The notes: generated from the letters alone by a model not told the origin. A DNA stretch of 64,000 nucleotides from Pectobacterium sp. A5351 (GCF_028335745.1 NZ_CP116477.1:4030001-4094000); one strand, 5' to 3'; shown: positions 44,423-55,844, numbered from the stretch's first letter. Translations and numbers: made by a program.

Positions 44423-45801
44423 ACCTGCTCCTTTATCACAGGATCCTGTACGGTGTTGGGTGTCGGCGTGGCACGCATACGCATCAGACGTTGCCGGATT
44501 AGCCCGGCGCTTTCCAGCAGCCAGTAGAGCAGCTTGGCAACGAGCAAGCACAGGCCGAAGACCAGACAGAAAAACACCACACGCGAAACAAAAGAATCAA
44601 CGCCTTCACGCGTCAGCACAATAATGTTGAACACCGCCCCGAAGCAGAACGCCTGCAAAATAGCGGCCTTATAGCGATTACTGTCGCGTTTTCCTAACTC
44701 GTACACCCAGTCGAACCACTTGATCACCAGCCCGACTGCAATCGCGCCGAGCGGGATAAACAGCACCCCGCCCATCACCACTAGCGACCCTAGCAGCGTG
44801 GGAGAGATCGCCAACCCAGAGTGGTTATTCAACACTTCCCAGGTGAAATAGTTCGCACTGTTTAACACCAGATTCGGACGCTCCGGCCATAGCCAGGAGG
44901 GAATGAAAACATAGAAATCGCGAGCAATCGGCGCCAGCCCCTGAAATTCAATTTTGTCGTAGTTCTGCCACAGTAGCGCCAGGTTCTCCCAGGGCGAAAA
45001 GGTGTCACGGGTTAAATAGAGGAAGGTATAAAAGGCGTAATCACCGCTGACGTCCAGCCCATAGCGCTTCAGCGCCAGCCAGAACATCCCGACAATTCCG
45101 AACGCGCCTGCCGCAACCAGCATCCACAGCGTAATCCAGCCGCGCACAATGCCAATAAACAGAAACAGGGCAAAGGCGATGATCAGATTCGCACGCGTTC
45201 CGCCGACAATCACGTAGGTCAGCATACCAAATGCCACGGTGCCGATGAGGAACAGTAGCCACGCACGCTGCGTCTGGCGCAGGAAATACACCACCAGCAT
45301 CGCCGGAATGAAGAAGTAGAAGAAGCGTTTCAACGCCACGCCGGACACATCGCTGGAGAATATCTGGCTGTAAGAACGCAGCTTAAACAACAAGAAGCCA
45401 TTGTTGAGGAAGAAAATACCGACGGTGGCTACCGCAATCAACGCCAACAGCAGCCAGGTCAGATTGGCTTCCACCCGGTTCACCGTCAGGAGTGGCGCAC
45501 GCGGCGCGGAGGTTTTCTGGCGTAGCCGTGTCTTATAGCTGACGTAATAGATCGCATAGAACGCCGTCGCAGACAGCATCGCCTGAAGCAAGAACTGTAC
45601 GGGAACGACGTCAACGCCGAACCGGAACACCAGCACACAGGTAAACGGAAAACCAAAATAGAACGTCAATAAATAGAGCAGGGAAAACAGCACGTTAAAA
45701 TTAAAACGTACCCGCCGAAACTCCATCCAGGTCAGGCTCAGGATAAAGATGACTGAAATCAGGTAGACGACAAACAGCCCACCAAATTGCCCCAGCGTCA
45801 T
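44419..45801 (-). CDS. wzyE: ECA polymerase WzyE
   Basis: A 460-residue inner-membrane protein with about eleven hydrophobic segments and the large periplasmic loop typical of Wzy polymerases ([26 protein letters not shown]). It polymerises flipped ECA trisaccharide repeats, with chain length set by WzzE. Both ends overlap their neighbours as ATGA (wecF upstream, wecG downstream). Confidence 0.95.
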   Translation of the reverse strand: MTLGQFGGLFVVYLISVIFILSLTWMEFRRVRFNFNVLFSLLYLLTFYFGFPFTCVLVFRFGVDVVPVQFLLQAMLSATAFYAIYYVSYKTRLRQKTSAPRAPLLTVNRVEANLTWLLLALIAVATVGIFFLNNGFLLFKLRSYSQIFSSDVSGVALKRFFYFFIPAMLVVYFLRQTQRAWLLFLIGTVAFGMLTYVIVGGTRANLIIAFALFLFIGIVRGWITLWMLVAAGAFGIVGMFWLALKRYGLDVSGDYAFYTFLYLTRDTFSPWENLALLWQNYDKIEFQGLAPIARDFYVFIPSWLWPERPNLVLNSANYFTWEVLNNHSGLAISPTLLGSLVVMGGVLFIPLGAIAVGLVIKWFDWVYELGKRDSNRYKAAILQAFCFGAVFNIIVLTREGVDSFVSRVVFFCLVFGLCLLVAKLLYWLLESAGLIRQRLMRMRATPTPNTVQDPVIKEQV

Positions 45802-46883
45802 GTTGGTTCTCCCGTCGCCAACGCCAGCGCCTCTCGCCAGCCTTGCAGATAATTGGGATTAAAGAACGCGATCTGGTGCTTATCTACCGATGCCAACTGG
45901 CGCTGCGCTTCACGCACCAGCGCTTCATCCAGCTCGTCACCGTAAAACAGCACGGGCAGTTCCTGTTCCGTCAGATCCTGCCAGAACGGATTTTGCCGAC
46001 TAATCACGAACGGCACGCCAAACTGAATCAGCAGGCATAACGTCCCGATGCCCTGCTGGCGATCGAAAATAAAATAGCCCAAATCGCAGGTGCGCAGCAT
46101 GTTGAGATAATCATCAAACGCCAACTGATCTTTCAGCAGTTGGAAATTTTTCACGCCAAACAGCGCCAAACCGTCTTTTTCCACCTGCGCGATGTAGGAT
46201 TCGTTATTCGCAGGGTAGCCCATTGGCACAATTACCCGCACATTTTTTCCGAACTGCTTGTGAATCGCCCGCAGCGCTTCCTGATGGCGATTCGTGCGAT
46301 CGCCAGAATTGCCAACCAAAATCGTCATCGGCCCTGCCAGCGGTTTATCCACCTGCATGCCCGTTAGCGCTGGATTCATTCGCGTCGGGAAGTACAGTAA
46401 TGACGTCGGCACGCGAGGTGAACGCTGCTGATACCACGCCAGATCGCCACGCGTGGCAAACACGTGCCCAACACGCTTTTGCGCCATACGCCGCAGCAGA
46501 TAAAACAAGCGATATTTCAGGCTGCTCGCTTCTTCATACAGATCAGCACCCCACACGTGCCAGTAAACCTGTTCGGATTTGATTTTCCCGCTCAGCAACG
46601 CCAGCCACAGCGTGGGGTTAAACTGCCCGTGCAGGAAAAAGCACATCTTACGGTTCGCTTTGGCTCTGGCAATGACGGCCTCAGCCAGCGTTTTCTTATC
46701 CACACAGGTTTCAATACGCAACGCGGGAAAATCGGCCGATGAAATGCCGTCGTGGGAAGCCACGATAAAATGCCGAACCTGACGTTCGGGGAGTTCCGTT
46801 GCCAGTACGTCGTTAAAAAAACGTAAAACGGTCTGGTTATGATGCGGGATGTCAGATCCCAATACATGAATCAGTGTCGTCAT
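45798..46883 (-). CDS. wecF: TDP-Fuc4NAc:lipid II Fuc4NAc transferase
   Basis: A 361-residue GT56-family glycosyltransferase that adds 4-acetamido-4,6-dideoxygalactose to make ECA lipid III, the complete trisaccharide. Family segments are [36 protein letters not shown] and [20 protein letters not shown]. It acts on the cytoplasmic face. Overlaps of ATGA with wzxE and wzyE indicate coupled translation. Confidence 0.95.
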   Translation of the reverse strand: MTTLIHVLGSDIPHHNQTVLRFFNDVLATELPERQVRHFIVASHDGISSADFPALRIETCVDKKTLAEAVIARAKANRKMCFFLHGQFNPTLWLALLSGKIKSEQVYWHVWGADLYEEASSLKYRLFYLLRRMAQKRVGHVFATRGDLAWYQQRSPRVPTSLLYFPTRMNPALTGMQVDKPLAGPMTILVGNSGDRTNRHQEALRAIHKQFGKNVRVIVPMGYPANNESYIAQVEKDGLALFGVKNFQLLKDQLAFDDYLNMLRTCDLGYFIFDRQQGIGTLCLLIQFGVPFVISRQNPFWQDLTEQELPVLFYGDELDEALVREAQRQLASVDKHQIAFFNPNYLQGWREALALATGEPT

Positions 46884-48130
46884 GCTCGCCTACGGTAAAT
46901 AATGAATACGCAACAACAAAGCAAAAAATAGACCAGGTAGGTTGCCATATAGGCCTGCGCCGCACCTTGTGCACCATAAAGCGGAATCAACCAGTGGGAA
47001 AACCCGGTCAACAGGAGGAACTGGCTGACTTCCGTGAGCAGATAAAAGCGCAGCGCCGCTTTCGCGATGACCAGATAGCCAAAGACGTAAGCGCCCACTT
47101 TCATCACATCCCCTACCAACTGCCAAACGAAGAGATCTCTCATTGCCGTAAATTGACTGGAAAACAGCAGCCAGATGGCAAAGTCTCGCAGTAGCCACAC
47201 GCAAAAACTAACGCCCGCCACGACGGGCAGCACAAACTTCAGCGAGCGCACAATCTCCTGCGCCAGCGCAGCCTTGTCCGTCAGGCGCGACAGTGTCGGC
47301 AACAGATAAACGGTAAAGGAGGCAGTAATAAATTGCAGGTACGCATCGGAAATACTGCTGACGCCCTGCCAGATACCCACCTCATCCCAACTGTAATGGG
47401 CTGCCAGCAGGTTACGCATCATGATATACGCCACAGGCAGCGTCACCGCGGTCATCAACGCCATCAGCGTAAACTTGCCCAACTGACCGGCAATAGCGCG
47501 CTCCCACGTCGGTTTTAGCGACGCTAGCGACAGTGGCGTGCGTCGCAGTAGCATGATACCTGCTGGAATCACCAGCAGCGCGGGCACCAGCGCCAGCCCA
47601 GCCAGTGCGCCAACGTAGCCACCCAGTTGCAGACAGAGCCAAAAGGCTGCCAGCCCAATCAGGCTACCGCCGATCACCGCCAACGCGTTGCCTATCGCAT
47701 CCCGATAGCCTTTGAGGATCGCCAGAAACAGGTTGGCGTAGGCGATACCCATTTGGATAAACGCCAACGCACGCACCACATCGCGATAGTCGTCATGCCC
47801 AAACAGCAGATTGGCAATAGGCGTTGCAGCAGTCAGAAAGAGTATCGCCAGCAGCGTGGAAAACCCCAGCACCAGCGTGACAGACGTACCGAGCAGCGGC
47901 CTCAGCCGTTCCGGCTGTTGCTGATACTCCGCCACATATTTGGTGACGCCGTTGAAGATCCCTGCGCCGGCTAACACGCCCAGCACCGTAATCAGCTGGC
48001 GGAAATTCCCTGCCATTCCCACACCGCTGGGGCCAAACGTGACCGCCAGCAGTTTGACAACAACCAGCCCCGCGCCGATTTTTATCAGCGTGGAGCCTGC
48101 CGTCCATATCGATGCTTTCGCCAACGACAT
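46880..48130 (-). CDS. wzxE: ECA lipid III flippase WzxE
   Basis: A 416-residue MOP-superfamily polysaccharide flippase with about twelve membrane segments, opening [29 protein letters not shown]. It moves lipid III across the inner membrane for polymerisation by WzyE. Length equals E. coli WzxE. It starts one base after the wecE stop and overlaps wecF by ATGA. Confidence 0.95.
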   Translation of the reverse strand: MSLAKASIWTAGSTLIKIGAGLVVVKLLAVTFGPSGVGMAGNFRQLITVLGVLAGAGIFNGVTKYVAEYQQQPERLRPLLGTSVTLVLGFSTLLAILFLTAATPIANLLFGHDDYRDVVRALAFIQMGIAYANLFLAILKGYRDAIGNALAVIGGSLIGLAAFWLCLQLGGYVGALAGLALVPALLVIPAGIMLLRRTPLSLASLKPTWERAIAGQLGKFTLMALMTAVTLPVAYIMMRNLLAAHYSWDEVGIWQGVSSISDAYLQFITASFTVYLLPTLSRLTDKAALAQEIVRSLKFVLPVVAGVSFCVWLLRDFAIWLLFSSQFTAMRDLFVWQLVGDVMKVGAYVFGYLVIAKAALRFYLLTEVSQFLLLTGFSHWLIPLYGAQGAAQAYMATYLVYFLLCCCVFIIYRRRA

Positions 48131-48131
48131 A

Positions 48132-49262
48132 TCAGGAGAAGAAGCTCAGAATGGTATTGATGACCGTCCGCTGGTTGACGTCCGAGAGGTTGTAGAACAA
48201 GGGTAAACGCACCAGCCGTTCGCTTTCCTGCGTGGTGTAGCGATCGTCACCGGAGAAACGACCGAAGTTCAGGCCAGCCGGACAGCTATGCAGCGGGATA
48301 TAATGAAAGACCGTCATGATTTCCGCTTCTTTCATGTAATTGATAAACGCGCTGCGGTCGTCCTGGGAGCTGAGTTTGATATAAAACATGTGTGCGTTGT
48401 GAATCCCATTGGCAGGCACGGTCGGCAGGGTAATACGCCCGCCATCAGCCAGCGATTTAAATGCCGCGTAGTAGTTCTGCCACAGTTTCAGGCGACGCTC
48501 GTTGATCGGCCGTGCCGCTTCCAGCTGTGCCCAGAGATAGGCAGCCTGAATATCCGCCATCAGGTAGCTTGAGCCGATATCACGCCACGTGTATTTATCC
48601 ACCTGTCCGCGGAAAAACTGGCTACGGTTAGTGCCTTTTTCACGGATGATTTCCGCGCGCTCCACCAGTCTGGCGTCATTAATCAGCGTGGCGCCACCCT
48701 CTCCGCCCGAGGTGTAGTTCTTGGTCTCGTGAAAGCTGAAGCAACCGATGTGGCCGATAGAGCCCAGAACGCGGCCTTTGTAGCTGGACATCACGCCCTG
48801 CGCGGCATCTTCCACGACATATAAATCGTATTTCTTCGCCAGCGCCATAATCGCGTCCATCTCGCAGGCCACGCCCGCGTAGTGAACTGGCACGATAATG
48901 CGCGTCTTTTCCGTAATGGCCGCTTCGATTTTCGTCTCGTCAATGTTCATGGTATCCGGGCGGATATCGACAAACACGATTTTCGCACCGCGCAGCACAA
49001 AGGCGTTAGCGGTGGAAACAAAGGTATAGCTCGGCATGATCACTTCATCGCCGGGTTTCACATCCAGCAGGATAGCGGCCATCTCTAGCGAAGCCGTACA
49101 AGAAGGCGTGAGCAGGACTTTTTTACTGCCGGAGTAATGTTCCAACCACTGCTGACAACGGCGGGTAAACCCACCATCGCCGCACAACTTACCGCTGCTC
49201 ATGGCAGCCTGCATATAATCCAGTTCCGTACCGACAACCGGTGGCGCATTAAATGGAATCAT
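48132..49262 (-). CDS. wecE: dTDP-4-dehydro-6-deoxyglucose transaminase
   Basis: A 376-residue PLP-dependent DegT/DnrJ/EryC1-family aminotransferase making dTDP-fucosamine for ECA. The PLP lysine is in SFHETKNYTSGGEGG (about residue 181), and the N-terminus MIPFNAPPVVGTELDYM matches E. coli. I chose ATG 49262, which has AGGTGATC upstream and gives the exact E. coli length; the upstream extension lies in wecD. It is 4 bases after the wecD stop. Confidence 0.96.
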   Translation of the reverse strand: MIPFNAPPVVGTELDYMQAAMSSGKLCGDGGFTRRCQQWLEHYSGSKKVLLTPSCTASLEMAAILLDVKPGDEVIMPSYTFVSTANAFVLRGAKIVFVDIRPDTMNIDETKIEAAITEKTRIIVPVHYAGVACEMDAIMALAKKYDLYVVEDAAQGVMSSYKGRVLGSIGHIGCFSFHETKNYTSGGEGGATLINDARLVERAEIIREKGTNRSQFFRGQVDKYTWRDIGSSYLMADIQAAYLWAQLEAARPINERRLKLWQNYYAAFKSLADGGRITLPTVPANGIHNAHMFYIKLSSQDDRSAFINYMKEAEIMTVFHYIPLHSCPAGLNFGRFSGDDRYTTQESERLVRLPLFYNLSDVNQRTVINTILSFFS

Positions 49263-49266
49263 GTGA

Positions 49267-49998
49267 TCACCTGTATAACCAATACGCCGTGCTCTCAATC
49301 GTGGCACCACGGCGAAGATAAAGACGAAGCGCCGCCACGTTGCCAACCTGCGTCGCGACCCGAAGACGAATCAATCCTTGTTGTCGGCACCACGTTTCCG
49401 CCAGCGCCATCAGCTGTGAACCGATGCCCCGTACCGTAACGCCCGGCCAAACGCCCAGTAGTCCGATACGTGCATCCGCGTCATCCACTCTGCGTAGCGT
49501 GACCCATCCCTGTGGATTGCCAGCGGCATCTTCCGCCAGTAAACAGCAGTGGTCGAACGTACCGCGCACGGCATTTTCAATCCACTGCGCATAGAAACGC
49601 CCGCTATCCTCCGGCTGGTACCACGGAGAACGAAAACGGCTCAGTGCAAACACACGAGATGCCGCGTCCCTCAGTGCCGGGATATCGTCGGGCGCGGCTT
49701 CACGCCAGCGCGGTAGCGACGTAACCACGGTAGGCCGTTCCAGCGACAAACTGAGATCGACTTCGCCTTCTACCAATCGAAAACCCAGATCGGCAAGCGC
49801 ATCCGCCAACACCAGATTGTTCGCCGCGATTTTGGCCTGCGTCAGCATAAAGGCGCTCAGCGCATCAGGCGTCAACACAGGCGCAGAAGGCGAAAAATTC
49901 AGCTTACCGCTGTCGATCTGGAAGAACTCACTCTCCCAGCCCAGCGGTTCAACCGTGGCGCGAATCTCTCCCTGCCCTACTGATACCGGATAGGTCAT
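49267..49998 (-). CDS. wecD: dTDP-fucosamine acetyltransferase
   Basis: A 243-residue GNAT-family enzyme that acetylates dTDP-4-amino-4,6-dideoxygalactose to dTDP-Fuc4NAc. It carries SRFRSPWYQPEDSGRFYAQWIENAVRGTFDH and the C-terminal LRVATQVGNVAALRLYLRRGATIESTAYWLYR, as in E. coli WecD (224 aa). It is about 20 residues longer, through a longer N-terminus and an insertion in the acetyl-CoA region. In E. coli rffH lies just upstream; here rffG is only 42 bases away. Confidence 0.94.
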   Translation of the reverse strand: MTYPVSVGQGEIRATVEPLGWESEFFQIDSGKLNFSPSAPVLTPDALSAFMLTQAKIAANNLVLADALADLGFRLVEGEVDLSLSLERPTVVTSLPRWREAAPDDIPALRDAASRVFALSRFRSPWYQPEDSGRFYAQWIENAVRGTFDHCCLLAEDAAGNPQGWVTLRRVDDADARIGLLGVWPGVTVRGIGSQLMALAETWCRQQGLIRLRVATQVGNVAALRLYLRRGATIESTAYWLYR

Positions 49999-50040
49999 TG
50001 TTTCGCTCCTTCTTTTCCTTTTCCGCCACTGGGCACAGGT

Positions 50041-51114
50041 TTAATCGTTCAGCCCTAAACGTTCGCCGGCATAAGAACCATCCTGCACGCTGCGCCACCA
50101 TTTTTCGTTATTCAGATACCAGTTGACGGTTTTTCTCATGCCCGTCTCAAACGTTTCTTCCGGACGCCAGCCCAGTTCACGTTCAATTTTCCCGGCATCG
50201 ATCGCGTAGCGCATATCGTGGCCTGGGCGGTCTTTCACGTAGGTGATGAGATCGCGGTAATGTTCTACGCCAGCGGGTTTATTCGGCGCCAGCTCTTCCA
50301 ACAGCGCGCAAATGGTCTGCACGACTTCAATGTTTTTGCGCTCGTTGTGCCCGCCGATGTTGTATGTTTCGCCGATTTCGCCTTCTGTCACCACGTTGTA
50401 CAGTGCGCGAGCATGGTCTTCGACAAACAGCCAGTCGCGAATTTGTGCGCCATCACCGTAAACTGGCAACGGTTTACCCGCGACCGCATTCAGGATCACC
50501 AGCGGAATCAGTTTCTCTGGGAAATGGTAAGGGCCGTAGTTATTCGAGCAGTTGGTGATAATCGTCGGGAACCCGTAGGTACGCAGCCAGGCGCGAACAA
50601 GGTGGTCGCTAGATGCCTTCGATGCGGAATAGGGGCTGCTCGGCGCATAAGACGTCGTTTCTGTGAACAGATCATCCGTCCCGTGCAGATCGCCAAATAC
50701 TTCATCGGTAGAGATATGGTGAAAACGGAACGCACGTTTGTCCGCATCAGCCAGGCTCTGCCAGTAGTGGCGTGCCGCTTCCAGCATGGTGTAGGTACCA
50801 ACAATATTGGTTTCGATAAACGCCGCTGGGCCGTCAATAGAGCGATCGACATGGCTTTCTGCCGCCAAATGCATCACCAGCGCGGGCTGGTAGGCCTTAA
50901 AGACACGGTCCAGTTCAGCACGATCGCAGATATCTACCTGCTCGAACGCAAAACGTTCGCTATCGGCAACGGGAGCCAGAGAAGACAGGTTACCTGCATA
51001 AGTCAGTTTATCGACAATAACGACGCTGTCCTGCGTCTCCGTCAGAATGTATCTGACCAACGCTGAACCAATAAACCCTGCACCACCGGTAATTAAAATA
51101 CGTTTCAACGCCAT
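50041..51114 (-). CDS. rffG: dTDP-glucose 4,6-dehydratase
   Basis: A 357-residue extended short-chain dehydrogenase with NAD motif GGAGFIGS (residues 8-15), active-site [11 protein letters not shown] and [10 protein letters not shown] (Tyr-x3-Lys). It makes dTDP-4-keto-6-deoxyglucose for ECA. The start overlaps the wecC stop by ten bases. The rffH (glucose-1-phosphate thymidylyltransferase) gene that follows in E. coli is absent, so its substrate must be supplied by an RmlA elsewhere. Confidence 0.96.
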   Translation of the reverse strand: MALKRILITGGAGFIGSALVRYILTETQDSVVIVDKLTYAGNLSSLAPVADSERFAFEQVDICDRAELDRVFKAYQPALVMHLAAESHVDRSIDGPAAFIETNIVGTYTMLEAARHYWQSLADADKRAFRFHHISTDEVFGDLHGTDDLFTETTSYAPSSPYSASKASSDHLVRAWLRTYGFPTIITNCSNNYGPYHFPEKLIPLVILNAVAGKPLPVYGDGAQIRDWLFVEDHARALYNVVTEGEIGETYNIGGHNERKNIEVVQTICALLEELAPNKPAGVEHYRDLITYVKDRPGHDMRYAIDAGKIERELGWRPEETFETGMRKTVNWYLNNEKWWRSVQDGSYAGERLGLND

Positions 51115-52367
51115 ACTCCTTTGGTATCAATAACCCACTGTTGTTTCACATCTTCTGGATTAATCGCTTTAAACTGACGGTGGTCGACCAGCATTACCAG
51201 CACATCGGCTTCTTTTAATGCACTGCTGGTATCGACCAGTTTTACCTGCCCGGCCAATACGGACGGCAGATGTTTGACATTAGGTTCAACGGCTAACGTC
51301 ACACCGGTATTCCACTGTGCAATCATGGACGTAATCCCTACTGCGGGGCTTTCGCGCAGATCGTCAATGTCGGGCTTGAAGGCCAGCCCAAAACAGGCCA
51401 CCGTGACCTCGCTGGCGCGTTTATCCGTTTGTGCCAGATAATCCGCCACGGCCGCTTTAACGCGATCCACGACCCAGAGTGGCTTGCCATCGTTCACCAG
51501 TCTGGCGGTATGAATCAAGCGAGCCTGCTGCGGATTCTGCGCCACGATAAACCACGGATCGACCGCAATACAGTGCCCGCCGACGCCAGGGCCGGGTTGC
51601 AGGATATTGACGCGGGGATGGCGGTTTGCCAATCGGATAAGTTCCCATACGTTAATGTTTTGTTCGGCACAAATCAGCGAGAGCTCATTGGCGAAAGCAA
51701 TGTTGACATCGCGGAAGCTGTTTTCCGTCAACTTGCACATTTCGGCGGTGCGAGAGTTAGTAACCACACACTCACCTTCGAGGAAGATTTTGTACAGTTC
51801 ACTGGCGCGCGCAGAGCACACCGCGGTCATACCACCAATCACACGATCGTTTTTAATCAGCTCAACCACAACCTGCCCCGGCAGCACGCGTTCAGGACAA
51901 TAGGCTATATTAATATCCGCCGTTTCCCCAACCTGCTGCGGAAACGTCAAGTCCGCTCGTGCCTCGGCCAGCCATTCGGCCATTTGCTCGGTTGCACCTA
52001 CGGGGGATGTCGATTCCAGAATCACCAGATCGCCTTTCTTCAGAACAGGCGCGATGGATGCCGCAGCCGCCTGAACGTAGGCCAGATCGGGTTCATGATC
52101 GCCTTTGAATGGGGTAGGAACGGCAATCAGGAAAGCGTCGGCTGGCACAGGCTTTGTCAGCGCCTGAAGGTAACCATTTTCTACAGCGACTTTGACTAAC
52201 GAATCCAGATCGGGCTCGACGATATGGATCTCGCCGCGATTAATGGTTTCGACCGCCAGTTTGTTCACATCGATACCGATGACTTTTTTCTGGCGCGACG
52301 CAAACGCCGCAGCAGTGGGTAAACCGATGTAGCCCAAACCGATTACGGAAATGGTAGTGAAGCTCAT
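51105..52367 (-). CDS. wecC: UDP-N-acetyl-D-mannosamine dehydrogenase
   Basis: A 420-residue UDP-sugar dehydrogenase that oxidises UDP-ManNAc twice to UDP-ManNAcA, the ECA uronic acid donor. It shows the N-terminal NAD motif [10 protein letters not shown], the middle [32 protein letters not shown], and the catalytic Cys in [14 protein letters not shown]. It overlaps rffG by ten bases and is separated from wecB by 113 bases of palindromic sequence. Confidence 0.96.
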   Translation of the reverse strand: MSFTTISVIGLGYIGLPTAAAFASRQKKVIGIDVNKLAVETINRGEIHIVEPDLDSLVKVAVENGYLQALTKPVPADAFLIAVPTPFKGDHEPDLAYVQAAAASIAPVLKKGDLVILESTSPVGATEQMAEWLAEARADLTFPQQVGETADINIAYCPERVLPGQVVVELIKNDRVIGGMTAVCSARASELYKIFLEGECVVTNSRTAEMCKLTENSFRDVNIAFANELSLICAEQNINVWELIRLANRHPRVNILQPGPGVGGHCIAVDPWFIVAQNPQQARLIHTARLVNDGKPLWVVDRVKAAVADYLAQTDKRASEVTVACFGLAFKPDIDDLRESPAVGITSMIAQWNTGVTLAVEPNVKHLPSVLAGQVKLVDTSSALKEADVLVMLVDHRQFKAINPEDVKQQWVIDTKGVWR

Positions 52368-52391
52368 AGTGTCACCTGATAATTTTTATGT

Positions 52392-52503
52392 CGGGCCGTC
52401 GCAGCCCGAAAATGCACTTAGCGATTTTTTATGTCGGGCTATCCCTGCCCGACACCCTTCGGGCCGTCGCATAGCGACGTTTAAAATCGCTCCTGGCGAT
52501 TTT
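52392..52503. repeat. Cluster of REP-like palindromes between wecB and wecC
   Basis: Hairpins lie at 52392-52408 (CGGGC/GCCCG), 52432-52454 (TGTCGGGC/GCCCGACA), 52465-52479 (CGTCGC-ATA-GCGACG) and 52483-52503 (AAAATCGC/GCGATTTT, inside the wecB 3' end). The phrase TTTTTATGTCGGGC occurs twice. It is the only sizeable non-coding gap inside the ECA operon besides the 67 bases after wzzE, and it may modulate mRNA decay between wecB and wecC. Confidence 0.7.
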
Positions 52504-53611
52504 TTAAAGCATCAACGATGCGTTGACAGGCTTGTCCATCACCATAAGGATTGTGGGCGCGGCTCATTGCTTGATACGCCTCTTCATCCGTCAGCAGCAT
52601 AGAGACCGCATCGACAATGCTAGTCACTTCTGTTCCCACCAGCTTGACCGTGCCCGCTTCAACCGCCTCCGGCCGTTCTGTCGTATCACGCATCACCAAT
52701 ACTGGCTTGCCTAACGATGGTGCCTCTTCCTGAATGCCACCAGAGTCGGTCAAAATCATGTAAGAACGGTTCATCAAATACACGAAAGGCAGATAGTCCT
52801 GCGGCGCAATCAGCATCACATTATCAATGCCGCTCAGGATGCGATTCACCGGTTCGCTGACGTTAGGATTCAGGTGAACCGGATACACAATTTGTACTTC
52901 AGGGTGGCGACGGGCGATATCCGCCAGCGCGCTGCAAATGCGCTCGAAGCCACCGCCAAAACTTTCGCGGCGGTGTCCGGTAACCAGAATCAGCTTCTTG
53001 TTATCGTCCAAAAAGGCATATTTTTCGTCAAGGCTGCGGCGTAGCGCGGCATCCCCGAGAATGCGATCGCGCACCCAGAACAGCGCATCAATCACCGTAT
53101 TACCCGTCACAAAAATATGCCGATCGGACAGATGCTCACGCAGTAAATTTTGGCGGGAATTTTCCGTTGGGGCGAAATGGTACATCGCCAAATGTCCGGT
53201 CAGTTTGCGGTTAGCCTCTTCCGGCCAGGGCGAGTACAAATTGCCAGTACGCAATCCCGCTTCTACATGGCCGACGGGAATACGCTGATAAAAGGCCGCC
53301 AGGCTGGTTGCCAACGTCGTAGTGGTATCTCCGTGAACCAACACCAGGTCCGGTTTGAACTCCGCCATGACGGGTTCAAGTCCCGATAAAATCCGGCAGG
53401 ATATCTCACTGAGCCCCTGTCCCGGTCGCATAATATCCAGATCGTAATCCGGCATAATATCGAACAAACGCAGCACCTGATCCAGCATCTCCCGATGCTG
53501 GGCTGTTACGCAAATTCTCGATTCAAAGGCTCCATCCTGAGCCAGGGCATGAACCAGCGGCGCCATTTTAATGGCTTCCGGCCGGGTGCCGAAAACAGTC
53601 AACACTTTCAC
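52481..53611 (-). CDS. wecB: UDP-N-acetylglucosamine 2-epimerase (non-hydrolysing)
   Basis: A 376-residue GT-B-fold epimerase converting UDP-GlcNAc to UDP-ManNAc. N-terminal [44 protein letters not shown] and [28 protein letters not shown] match E. coli WecB (376 aa). It is the third gene of the ECA operon, 67 bases after wzzE, and feeds WecC. Confidence 0.97.
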   Translation of the reverse strand: MKVLTVFGTRPEAIKMAPLVHALAQDGAFESRICVTAQHREMLDQVLRLFDIMPDYDLDIMRPGQGLSEISCRILSGLEPVMAEFKPDLVLVHGDTTTTLATSLAAFYQRIPVGHVEAGLRTGNLYSPWPEEANRKLTGHLAMYHFAPTENSRQNLLREHLSDRHIFVTGNTVIDALFWVRDRILGDAALRRSLDEKYAFLDDNKKLILVTGHRRESFGGGFERICSALADIARRHPEVQIVYPVHLNPNVSEPVNRILSGIDNVMLIAPQDYLPFVYLMNRSYMILTDSGGIQEEAPSLGKPVLVMRDTTERPEAVEAGTVKLVGTEVTSIVDAVSMLLTDEEAYQAMSRAHNPYGDGQACQRIVDALKNRQERF

Positions 53612-53678
53612 ATTGAATCTCTTTAATCAGGTTAGACGCAGACGCTCGCAGAGCATCAAACGCGAAACAGCCAGCGGG

Positions 53679-54725
53679 TTAACGCGGACGGCGAGCCAAA
53701 GCAACACCGGCACCAACGAGCGCACCAATCGCGCCCCACATCACCATCAGGAATGCCCGACGTGGGCTGTCACGCTTTACTGGCTCTTCCGGTGTACGCA
53801 AATAGCGATACGTCTGGAAACTGGCTTCAAGCGTTGGGCCAACGTTCAGGGTAGCCAACATCGCGCGATTTTGATCGTAATCCAGTTCGTAGTGGGGGCC
53901 GCTGGTCTGCAATGTTTCCAGTCGGGCTTGAAGCATCGGCCTGCCGAGCAGGAACATTTCCGATGCGGGGATTTCGTCTGCCGGCGTATCCGTCTGGCTA
54001 CGGCTAATGCCTTGCTGCTGCGCGATTTTCAGCGCCAGCTCAACGCTGCGGACTTCGCGATCGTAAATCGCTTTCGCTACCGCTTCCTGACGCTTGATCT
54101 GTGATTTCATGAAAATGGTTCTGGCAGCCCAGGCCCCTTTGATCTCTTCATTCAGGTGGTTAGCAGCTCGCTGGCTGGCAAAAGCCACATACTGACGAAG
54201 CAACGTGTTGGAATCCGCAGAGGTTTCCGCCACCAGCTTCACGGAATCATTGGTTTTTTTCCCATCGTCGCGTGGCGTAAACTGAATGTTGCTGACCATT
54301 TCATCCAGCAGAGCGGCATCTACCTTTGCATTACTTTCCAGACGCTGCTTGTAATAGTCGGTCTGCAACCAGAAATCACGACGGGTATCGTAAGCCGCTA
54401 ATTGCATGATGAATTCATCATAAGCATCAGCCGAAATAGAGGGTTGCTCTGGCTGAAGAGTAGAAAAAGATCGGGCGTCGAGGTTACGCAGGAATTGCTG
54501 CTGCGAATAATATCCTCCCAGCATATTGACCGTCGGCTTGTCGGTAATCGCTGTCGCGCTCCACTCCTGTTTAACAAGATAGGAATAGCCTAATGCCACA
54601 ACGGCAAAAAGCAGGCCGAGCGCTATCGGCCATACCTTCCCCCGCCACAGCAGGCGAAATAAACCACGGATATCCAGTTCGTTATCAATCAACGCATTCC
54701 CGGTAGACAAGTTCTCTGATTTCAT
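53679..54725 (-). CDS. wzzE: ECA chain-length regulator WzzE
   Basis: A 348-residue polysaccharide co-polymerase with two membrane helices flanking a long helical periplasmic domain. The first helix is LLWRGKVWPIALGLLFAVVALGYSYL and the last is AFLMVMWGAIGALVGAGVAL, preceded by the Pro-rich RTPEEPVKRDSPRR. It sets the number of ECA repeats, including the cyclic form. It lies 21 bases after wecA. Confidence 0.95.
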   Translation of the reverse strand: MKSENLSTGNALIDNELDIRGLFRLLWRGKVWPIALGLLFAVVALGYSYLVKQEWSATAITDKPTVNMLGGYYSQQQFLRNLDARSFSTLQPEQPSISADAYDEFIMQLAAYDTRRDFWLQTDYYKQRLESNAKVDAALLDEMVSNIQFTPRDDGKKTNDSVKLVAETSADSNTLLRQYVAFASQRAANHLNEEIKGAWAARTIFMKSQIKRQEAVAKAIYDREVRSVELALKIAQQQGISRSQTDTPADEIPASEMFLLGRPMLQARLETLQTSGPHYELDYDQNRAMLATLNVGPTLEASFQTYRYLRTPEEPVKRDSPRRAFLMVMWGAIGALVGAGVALARRPR

Positions 54726-54746
54726 TACTTCCCCAAAATTATTTGG

Positions 54747-55844
54747 TCAGGATGACTGCTTTTGCTCATCGGAATGCCGCATACGGCGTTTGATTCGCTT
54801 GATAAAACGGGCGACCCGCCATGCTCGTTTCAGGCAGTAGCCATACAGTAGAAATGCAAGCAAAAATAATGCCAACATCAACCATTCGGGTATAAAAAAG
54901 AAATATTCTCCCAACACACCAACCGCAGCCAGCAAAGCGGCGGCGAGCGTAATCAGCACAAACGCCTGACGGGAAGAAAAACCTGCACGCATCATTAAAT
55001 GATGAATATGCTGCCGGTCAGGCGAGAACGGGCTCATCCCTTTGCGTAAGCGCCGATACATAATGGCGATCATATCAATCAGCGGGATCGCGATAATCCA
55101 CAATGCCGTCACCGGATTAATCGGATGCTGCGGACCTTGCGTTGTTTGAATCAGGAGCCAGATGGCTGTGAAGCCAATCATCGTGCTGCCCGCATCACCC
55201 ATGAAAACCTTGTAACGTCGGCCAAACATGCCGAGATTAAGCAGAATATAAGGCAACGTCGCCGCGATCATGGCGAAACACCACAGGGCCAGATTCGTCT
55301 GGCCGCTCAGATACAGCAAAATCCCCATCGCCCCAAACGAAACGCTGGACAATCCACCGAGCAACCCATCGATCCCGTCCACCATATTGAACGCATTAAT
55401 CGCCGCCCAAACGGCAAACAGCGTGACCAGATAACCAAACGGCCCCAGCGCCATCTGCCATGGGCCGAAAATGTGTCCCAGATTGTGTAACGTCAAGTCG
55501 GCAAAGACCATCATCACCACTGCGACAAACGCCTGCACCACAGCACGGATTTTCACACTGATATCAAAACGATCGTCCAGCATACCGACAAAAACCAGCA
55601 CGCCCGCACACAGCAGGTAAAGACGGAAGTTGGGGATATATTGATCGGTAATAAAGTAGGTAAAGCAGATACCCGCATACACAGAGATACCGCCAACCAG
55701 AGGCACAAGACCCCGATGGCGTTTGCGGTAGTTGGGACGATCGACAAGTCCTATTTTACCCGCGATGCCGCGAGCAAAAAAAAGAAAGCCCAGAGAAAAA
55801 AAGAAAATAAATAGTAATTCGGTACTCATAGTGAGTAAGTTCAC
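54747..55844 (-). CDS. wecA: UDP-GlcNAc:undecaprenyl-phosphate GlcNAc-1-phosphate transferase
   Basis: A 365-residue polyisoprenyl-phosphate hexose-1-phosphate transferase with eleven membrane segments. It has the cytoplasmic motifs LDDRFDIS, NAFNMVDGIDGLLGG and DRQHIHHLMMRAGF. It makes GlcNAc-PP-undecaprenol, the first lipid intermediate of ECA and of many O antigens. The start is GTG (55844), giving MNLLTMSTELL, which aligns with E. coli WecA, whose start is also GTG. ATG 55829 is the alternative. It is the first gene of the ECA operon, downstream of rho. Confidence 0.95.
   Translation of the reverse strand: MNLLTMSTELLFIFFFSLGFLFFARGIAGKIGLVDRPNYRKRHRGLVPLVGGISVYAGICFTYFITDQYIPNFRLYLLCAGVLVFVGMLDDRFDISVKIRAVVQAFVAVVMMVFADLTLHNLGHIFGPWQMALGPFGYLVTLFAVWAAINAFNMVDGIDGLLGGLSSVSFGAMGILLYLSGQTNLALWCFAMIAATLPYILLNLGMFGRRYKVFMGDAGSTMIGFTAIWLLIQTTQGPQHPINPVTALWIIAIPLIDMIAIMYRRLRKGMSPFSPDRQHIHHLMMRAGFSSRQAFVLITLAAALLAAVGVLGEYFFFIPEWLMLALFLLAFLLYGYCLKRAWRVARFIKRIKRRMRHSDEQKQSS

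Noticed and set aside
51429..52199. A 256-codon plus-strand frame inside wecC
   Set aside because: It is antisense to WecC, whose NAD and catalytic motifs are intact.
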